From Verrucomicrobiales bacterium (GTDB lineage: Bacteria; Verrucomicrobiota; Verrucomicrobiia; Limisphaerales; F1-80-MAGS106): a stretch of DNA of 12,467 nucleotides. Where the stretch lies: assembly GCA_947487925.1 (NCBI GenBank), contig CANLCA010000024.1, forward strand, positions 1-12,467. The letters run 5' to 3'. The notes below the pieces were generated by a model that saw only the letters and a list, made by a program, of their open reading frames with translations, was not told the origin of the DNA and did not search any database. Shown here piece after piece: positions 8,612 to 12,467 of this stretch; position 1 is the stretch's first letter; every line of letters starts with the position of its first letter. The position numbers were made by a program, and so were the translations under genes.

Positions 8612-9985
8612 TTACCGACCCGCGCCAGCGTGTGCCGGTGCGAAGGTGCCATCCGGCTGTTGGACTAGAAGACGCTGCAGTTGCGCGACGATTCCACCGC
8701 GGTAGGTGCCGGGTAAATGGAAGTCTGAGGTTCCGGGGATGTCCTGGTTTGGATGCTGAGATTTGAATGCCAGGTAACGCTCCAGCAAGTCCATCTCTTC
8801 GCGGAGCTCCCAGAGCCGGCGGCTGAGAGCGTAAAACAGGGGTCGGCGGCGAAGATCGGATAATCGGGCACAGACCTCACGCAACCGGGCTGTTTGGGCT
8901 CTGAGTAACGTCGCCTCCCCCGACCATTTTGAAGGATGCGTTGCCAGCAAAGCTTGGGCGGATCTCAGCAGGGTTTTCCCTTCTGAACCCTCTTCGTAGG
9001 GGAGATAGTAACAATCTCCGAAAGAAATTAAATCCTCGAGCGTGATTTGACGGCCCACAGTTTCAAAGAACGGAAACCACTCTCTCATCGCTGCGACATA
9101 GGCGGCCCGAGCATCCCAGGCTCCACGGAAATGGACGAATTCAGCCAGGGTTCGAAGGGGAACGTAATTTAGAGGAAACTCGGTATTGGGGTTGCACAAC
9201 AAACCACTCACTTCTCCGCGCAATTCCTGTGGACGTCCGCTGTAGGGCCCGCAGAAGAACCGATGCCCGTCGTAGTCGTTGGCGTGGAGGTTGTCCCAGA
9301 TCAGTGGTTTACGTCGAAAGATCGCACGCATCATTTGAACGTGAGCGACGGTTATTTCTCGCGAAACAATCTCTGGTCCCGTCCAAAACACGTCGATCTC
9401 CTCGAGCAGCTCTCGTCCAATGGTGGCTAGGTAATTCTCTCCGCCCAGCTTGCTTTCCATCATGCGGCCGCAATAGGCGGTGGGGCAGAAAAGAAAACGA
9501 GCTTCGGGATGTTGTTCCCGTGTCCATCTGAAAAGAGTATTGGCCACGTGGCACTGAGCGGAGGCCAGCGAGCCCCATCTGGCAATGTCTTCCGTTTCCA
9601 AACGGTCTGGAATGTCGTCGAAGAACAACGAAAAATGAGCGCAACCCAGCTTCCGAAGTTGCTCAAAACGCCTCTTGAGATGATCCAACTCTTCCCCGTT
9701 AGAGTAGTGGATGTCCAATCCCGGGCTCAACCCGTAGAAGAAGCTTATCTGGTGGATCCGGCACGCTTGTATCAACTGCCCAAGAGATTCTGCCTCGGAT
9801 GGAGAATAGGGTTCACGCCAGGCAGCCCGATGTTTCAAGTCGTCCTTTGGGGCGTAGAGATAAGTATTCAGCCCCCATCGTGTCATCCAATCGAACAGTT
9901 CGAGACGCTCTGAGGGGGTCCAAGGCTGACCGTAGAAGCCTTCGATCACCCCGGACAGGAAATTAGTTGGCTCGCGCCTTGTCAT
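8612..9985 (-). CDS. GH84 O-GlcNAcase-like beta-N-acetylhexosaminidase
   Basis: This 457-residue enzyme of glycoside hydrolase family 84 (hyaluronidase/NAGidase/OGA type) is expected to remove beta-linked N-acetylglucosamine by substrate-assisted catalysis. Residues 8-290 are the catalytic barrel. 'SGVIEGFYGQPW' (11-22) and 'YLYAPKDDLKHR' (42-53, Lys47) bind the sugar. 'FFDDI' carries the catalytic Asp pair D123/D124. 'CPTAYCG' (Tyr171), 'WTGPEIVS' (201-208), 'WDNLHANDYD' (230-239, Asn232 and Asp237) and 'CNPNTEF' (Asn265) complete the site. By eye these correspond to human OGA Lys98, Asp174/175, Tyr219, Asn280, Asp285 and Asn313. Residues about 290-440 are helical and match the stalk position of OGA. 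No signal peptide or N-terminal accessory domain precedes the barrel, unlike many secreted bacterial GH84 enzymes, so it is probably cytoplasmic. It is the first gene of the GH84-GNAT-aminotransferase-EIIC cluster. No Shine-Dalgarno is evident before the ATG at 9985. Confidence 0.93.
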   Translation of the reverse strand: MTRREPTNFLSGVIEGFYGQPWTPSERLELFDWMTRWGLNTYLYAPKDDLKHRAAWREPYSPSEAESLGQLIQACRIHQISFFYGLSPGLDIHYSNGEELDHLKRRFEQLRKLGCAHFSLFFDDIPDRLETEDIARWGSLASAQCHVANTLFRWTREQHPEARFLFCPTAYCGRMMESKLGGENYLATIGRELLEEIDVFWTGPEIVSREITVAHVQMMRAIFRRKPLIWDNLHANDYDGHRFFCGPYSGRPQELRGEVSGLLCNPNTEFPLNYVPLRTLAEFVHFRGAWDARAAYVAAMREWFPFFETVGRQITLEDLISFGDCYYLPYEEGSEGKTLLRSAQALLATHPSKWSGEATLLRAQTARLREVCARLSDLRRRPLFYALSRRLWELREEMDLLERYLAFKSQHPNQDIPGTSDFHLPGTYRGGIVAQLQRLLVQQPDGTFAPAHAGAGR

Positions 9986-10074
9986 GCGTTTCTGGTCATC
10001 AAAGGAAACAGGCTACACCTTGAGTGATTCCTCTGGCAAGGCTGGCTGGGCGGACGCATCCTGCTGATCGAGGG
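9986..10074. other. Short gap between the metallopeptidase gene and the GH84 gene
   Basis: This 89-base gap is where a promoter for the GH84-led cluster would be expected if the cluster is transcribed separately. I see no convincing -35/-10 pair, hairpin terminator or operator palindrome in it. Confidence 0.4.
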
Positions 10075-12467
10075 TCAGGGACGTGGCAGGGCTCGATAGA
10101 ACCTTAACGGAATCGTGGGTGCGTTGGTGTCTATGAAGTGGTATCGATCTGTCACGAAGCTGGCCGTCCAGATGTCGATCCATGCTTGTAGATCGGTGGA
10201 CGCCTGCACCACAAACTTCGTTCCTGCGCTTCCGGTGACATCCAACGAGAAGTCGGTGGATGTGAACGACGCCCCGGTTGGCAGCGACAGCAAAGGGGGA
10301 CTGTTCGAAGCAGCCAGTGCCAGGGTGTTCCTGCCCGTGCGCGCTTTGAAACCATCCAGTGCGATGGCGTAATTCGTCGAGTATCGGGCATTGAATGTCA
10401 ATGTCGTCACGAAGTTAGTGGTCGGAAACTTGATTGTCCTCGACACCCGCGACAGCTTGGACACCTCCGTGCCTGAATAGACATCCACCAGCGCGATGAA
10501 ACCGTCTCCAGTCGCCGTCACAGTGACTGGACCTGAGACCGGCGCCGTCCAGGCGTACCAGATCGATCTTCCGCCTTCGTTCTCGGCGTGGTTGGTTTCG
10601 CCTACTTCAGAACTCGAGTAGACATTAACCGCGTCGACCGACCACGAGACTCCGGTCATTGGGATGCGATTCTCAAAGTCGTCGTTCGCAGGCGGTGACG
10701 GCATGTCCAGCGTGAATTCAAAATCTCCCGTGACGCTCGAGAACCCCGCAATCACCACCGCGTAGGTCTGGTTGCTGATCGCTGAGAAACTGACCGTCGA
10801 AATCTGATTGCTGATCACCAGGGCAACGGTTCGCCCCGACACCAGCACCACGTTGGTGACGGATGTTCCCACATAAACATCTGTGATCGGGAGAAAATTG
10901 CTCGTCGCACCCTGGGATTTGATGATGACGGGACCGGTGCGTGGTGCAGTCCAAGCGTACCAGATCGACTTTCCGGTCGCTTGTCCTCCGTGTCGCCCTT
11001 CCCCTGGCTCTGTCGTCGCATAACTCGTGGTTGAAGCAAAGCGGAGGCTGGCGTCGATCAACAGTGCGGCATTCGAGAAGTCGTCGTTCGATGGGGGAGG
11101 AGGCATGACGAGTTTGAACGCGAAAGCCCCTGAGGCACCTCCCAAACCGGCCGCGACGAGTTGATAGGTCTGTCCCGCCGCGGCATCGAACGTGAGGAGG
11201 GTGGAATGGCGGGCCTGGTCCGGCTCAAACCTTCGATTTGTGACGAGGGTCAACCCGGTGAGTTTCGTCCCCAAATAGGCCTCCTGGAGGATTATAATCC
11301 CAAACGCCTTGCACTGGATCATCACCGTTCCACTCCGAGGCGCCATCCACTCATGCCAGATCGATTTGCCTCCTGGGTTGCCCGAGTATTGAGGGGACTC
11401 TCCGGTTTCCGTCGTCGCGAAATCGTTGTGGGTTTGGATCTCGATCTCTGTTCCTGCGATGACAATGCGATTGGCGAAATCATCGTTCACAGGCGGTTCC
11501 AGAAACTTCAAACTCAGGTTGAAATCTCCCGAAGCACCCTCTGCCCCATCCACGGCGATGGCGTAGGTCGTGCCCGAAACTGCGTCGAATTGTGCCGTCG
11601 CCGAAGTGTTCTCAAAGGAGGTCGACTGGGTCACCGACACCAGCTCCCCAACCGTCGTCCCTCTATAAGCTCCGGGCAGTGGAGTGAACCCAACGGATGT
11701 GAGCCACAATCTGACGCTGCCTGACTTCGGCGCTGTCCACACGTACCAGACCGAACTGCCACCGGCGTTGTTGGAATGGCGGGGTTCTCCCAGCTCCTGC
11801 GTTGCCGCGCGGTTGGAACCCGACACCACCGGGGTGGGGCCCAACAGGGTCGAAGAGGAGGCGAGGTCATCGTTTCTGGGACGGGCCGTGAGCTTGGTGG
11901 TCGTTGCCATGGACGTGGCGCCCAGGTTGTCGACCGCTCGGGCGGTTAATTCGTAGACCCCTGCGGGAACCTGGCTCCACACGACACGGTAGGGACTGGT
12001 TGTCGTCACGCCGACGATCTGTGAATCTGCATAGAACTCCACGCGGCTGATCGAGCCGTCAGAATCCGACGCGGACGCCGTCAGGGTCAGAGTGTCTCCA
12101 GCCGCGATCTCGGCGTCCGCCGCAGGCGAGGTCAGGCTCACTTGCGGAGCGAAAGTTTGAACCACCGGTCCCAGGAATGCGGAAGCCAGGCCGGCGTTTA
12201 CGGAGATAGTCCTGGCGTTGTCGCTGGCGTTGGTCACTCCAGCACCAACCGCGACACCGAGGGGCACGCCGAGGTAGCTGACACTGGGGTTTGAAAAGTA
12301 GGGGATCGGGATGCCCGGGCTGTAGGCCATAACGGTCCGGTAAGTCGCGCCCCCGGCCTCAAATCTGAAACCGAAGGAGTCTGGGTATGCACCATGGATC
12401 AGTTTTTGGTCCGAACTCAATGCGTGTTCGCGGTCGTGCTGGCATCCCAGCACGTGACCGAGTTCGT
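10075..12467 (-). CDS. Secreted M12-like zinc metallopeptidase with Ig-like domain and PPC-like repeats (N-terminus outside window)
   Basis: The gene enters from the right edge; 796 complete codons plus a partial one are visible, and the GTG at 12453 is internal. The first residues read ELGHVLGCQHDREH; the partial codon at the edge ends in AC, consistent with His, giving a HExxHxxGxxHD zinc motif of the metzincin/M12 (reprolysin-like) type. The Met-turn 'TVMAY' follows about 30 residues later, then 'IPYFSNPSVSYLG'. Numbering from 12453, a bacterial Ig-like domain lies at about 103-190 ('LTLTASASDSDGSISRVEFY'). Four repeats of about 130 residues begin with NDD at 194, 323, 456 and 590. The final segment (about 718-792, 'FVVQASTDLQAW', 'RFYRALPRP') resembles C-terminal regions common in verrucomicrobial exported proteins. 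The whole points to an extracellular or cell-surface protease. It ends 89 bases before the GH84 gene, so read-through is possible but a functional link is not shown. Confidence 0.88.
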   Translation of the reverse strand, partial: ELGHVLGCQHDREHALSSDQKLIHGAYPDSFGFRFEAGGATYRTVMAYSPGIPIPYFSNPSVSYLGVPLGVAVGAGVTNASDNARTISVNAGLASAFLGPVVQTFAPQVSLTSPAADAEIAAGDTLTLTASASDSDGSISRVEFYADSQIVGVTTTSPYRVVWSQVPAGVYELTARAVDNLGATSMATTTKLTARPRNDDLASSSTLLGPTPVVSGSNRAATQELGEPRHSNNAGGSSVWYVWTAPKSGSVRLWLTSVGFTPLPGAYRGTTVGELVSVTQSTSFENTSATAQFDAVSGTTYAIAVDGAEGASGDFNLSLKFLEPPVNDDFANRIVIAGTEIEIQTHNDFATTETGESPQYSGNPGGKSIWHEWMAPRSGTVMIQCKAFGIIILQEAYLGTKLTGLTLVTNRRFEPDQARHSTLLTFDAAAGQTYQLVAAGLGGASGAFAFKLVMPPPPSNDDFSNAALLIDASLRFASTTSYATTEPGEGRHGGQATGKSIWYAWTAPRTGPVIIKSQGATSNFLPITDVYVGTSVTNVVLVSGRTVALVISNQISTVSFSAISNQTYAVVIAGFSSVTGDFEFTLDMPSPPANDDFENRIPMTGVSWSVDAVNVYSSSEVGETNHAENEGGRSIWYAWTAPVSGPVTVTATGDGFIALVDVYSGTEVSKLSRVSRTIKFPTTNFVTTLTFNARYSTNYAIALDGFKARTGRNTLALAASNSPPLLSLPTGASFTSTDFSLDVTGSAGTKFVVQASTDLQAWIDIWTASFVTDRYHFIDTNAPTIPLRFYRALPRP
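10303..11874 (-). repeat. Four tandem PPC-like protein repeats
   Basis: Four copies, with starts 129, 133 and 134 residues apart, begin at 11874, 11487, 11088 and 10686 on the - strand. Each starts NDD(F/L), then has a TE.GE.....GG(K/S)S(I/V)W(Y/H).W.AP.(S/T)G.V block, a (A/V)Y.GT....L..V block and an F.A.....Y.(I/L)...G....G.F strand. The pattern resembles bacterial pre-peptidase C-terminal (PPC) domains. The copies are clearly diverged, so they are old duplications rather than a recent expansion. Confidence 0.75.

Noticed and set aside
7644..8705. Long open frame of 353 codons on the + strand
   Set aside because: It lies opposite the aminotransferase, GNAT and GH84 genes, which have clear family motifs. 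It has no recognisable domain and is best explained as an antisense shadow in GC-rich DNA.
10303..11874. Repeated blocks considered as a CRISPR or DNA-level tandem repeat
   Set aside because: The repetition is at protein level with about 130-residue periods and strong divergence. There are no short identical DNA repeats with spacers.

Overview
The window looks like chromosomal DNA from a member of the Planctomycetota-Verrucomicrobiota-Chlamydiota group, most likely Verrucomicrobiota. The evidence is a paired DUF1549/DUF1553 and DUF1501 gene set, typical of that group, and a large secreted protein with tandem NDDF...GxSxWYxWTAP repeats. That protein ends in a 'VQASTDLQAW...RFYRALP' segment of the kind I associate with verrucomicrobial exported proteins. 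No phage, transposase, CRISPR, tRNA or rRNA was seen.

Layout: (1) Positions 1-742, + strand, hold the 3' part of moaA (molybdenum cofactor synthesis). (2) Positions 743-1106 are an intergenic stretch with an imperfect inverted repeat but no convincing gene. (3) All remaining genes are on the - strand and are read from right to left. At the far right (10075-12467) is the 3' part of a secreted M12-like zinc metallopeptidase with a bacterial Ig-like domain and four PPC-like repeats. (4) Then comes a tight cluster: a GH84 O-GlcNAcase-like hexosaminidase (8612-9985), a GNAT acetyltransferase (7947-8576), a DegT-type PLP aminotransferase (6665-7918) and a lactose/cellobiose-type PTS EIIC permease (5421-6692, or 6668 with a GTGA stop/start overlap). 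(5) After about 225 bp carrying two perfect hairpins lies a second run: a DUF1549/DUF1553 protein (2982-5195), a DUF1501 protein with a Tat-type leader (1512-2978) and a small lipoprotein (1107-1472).

How they may work together: the most interesting part is the four-gene cluster. The GH84 enzyme keeps all the active-site residues I can place against human O-GlcNAcase (OGA) and has no signal peptide. The next gene is a GNAT protein that resembles the C-terminal pseudo-acetyltransferase domain of human OGA, but with an intact acetyl-CoA loop. The bacterial operon therefore carries the two halves of the eukaryotic enzyme as separate genes in the same order. A sugar permease of the chitobiose/lactose class, with Asn where the family normally has an active-site His, and a sugar-type aminotransferase follow. 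I infer a cytoplasmic route for uptake and processing of a GlcNAc-containing glycoside or conjugate. The substrate and the roles of the GNAT and aminotransferase cannot be read from the sequence.
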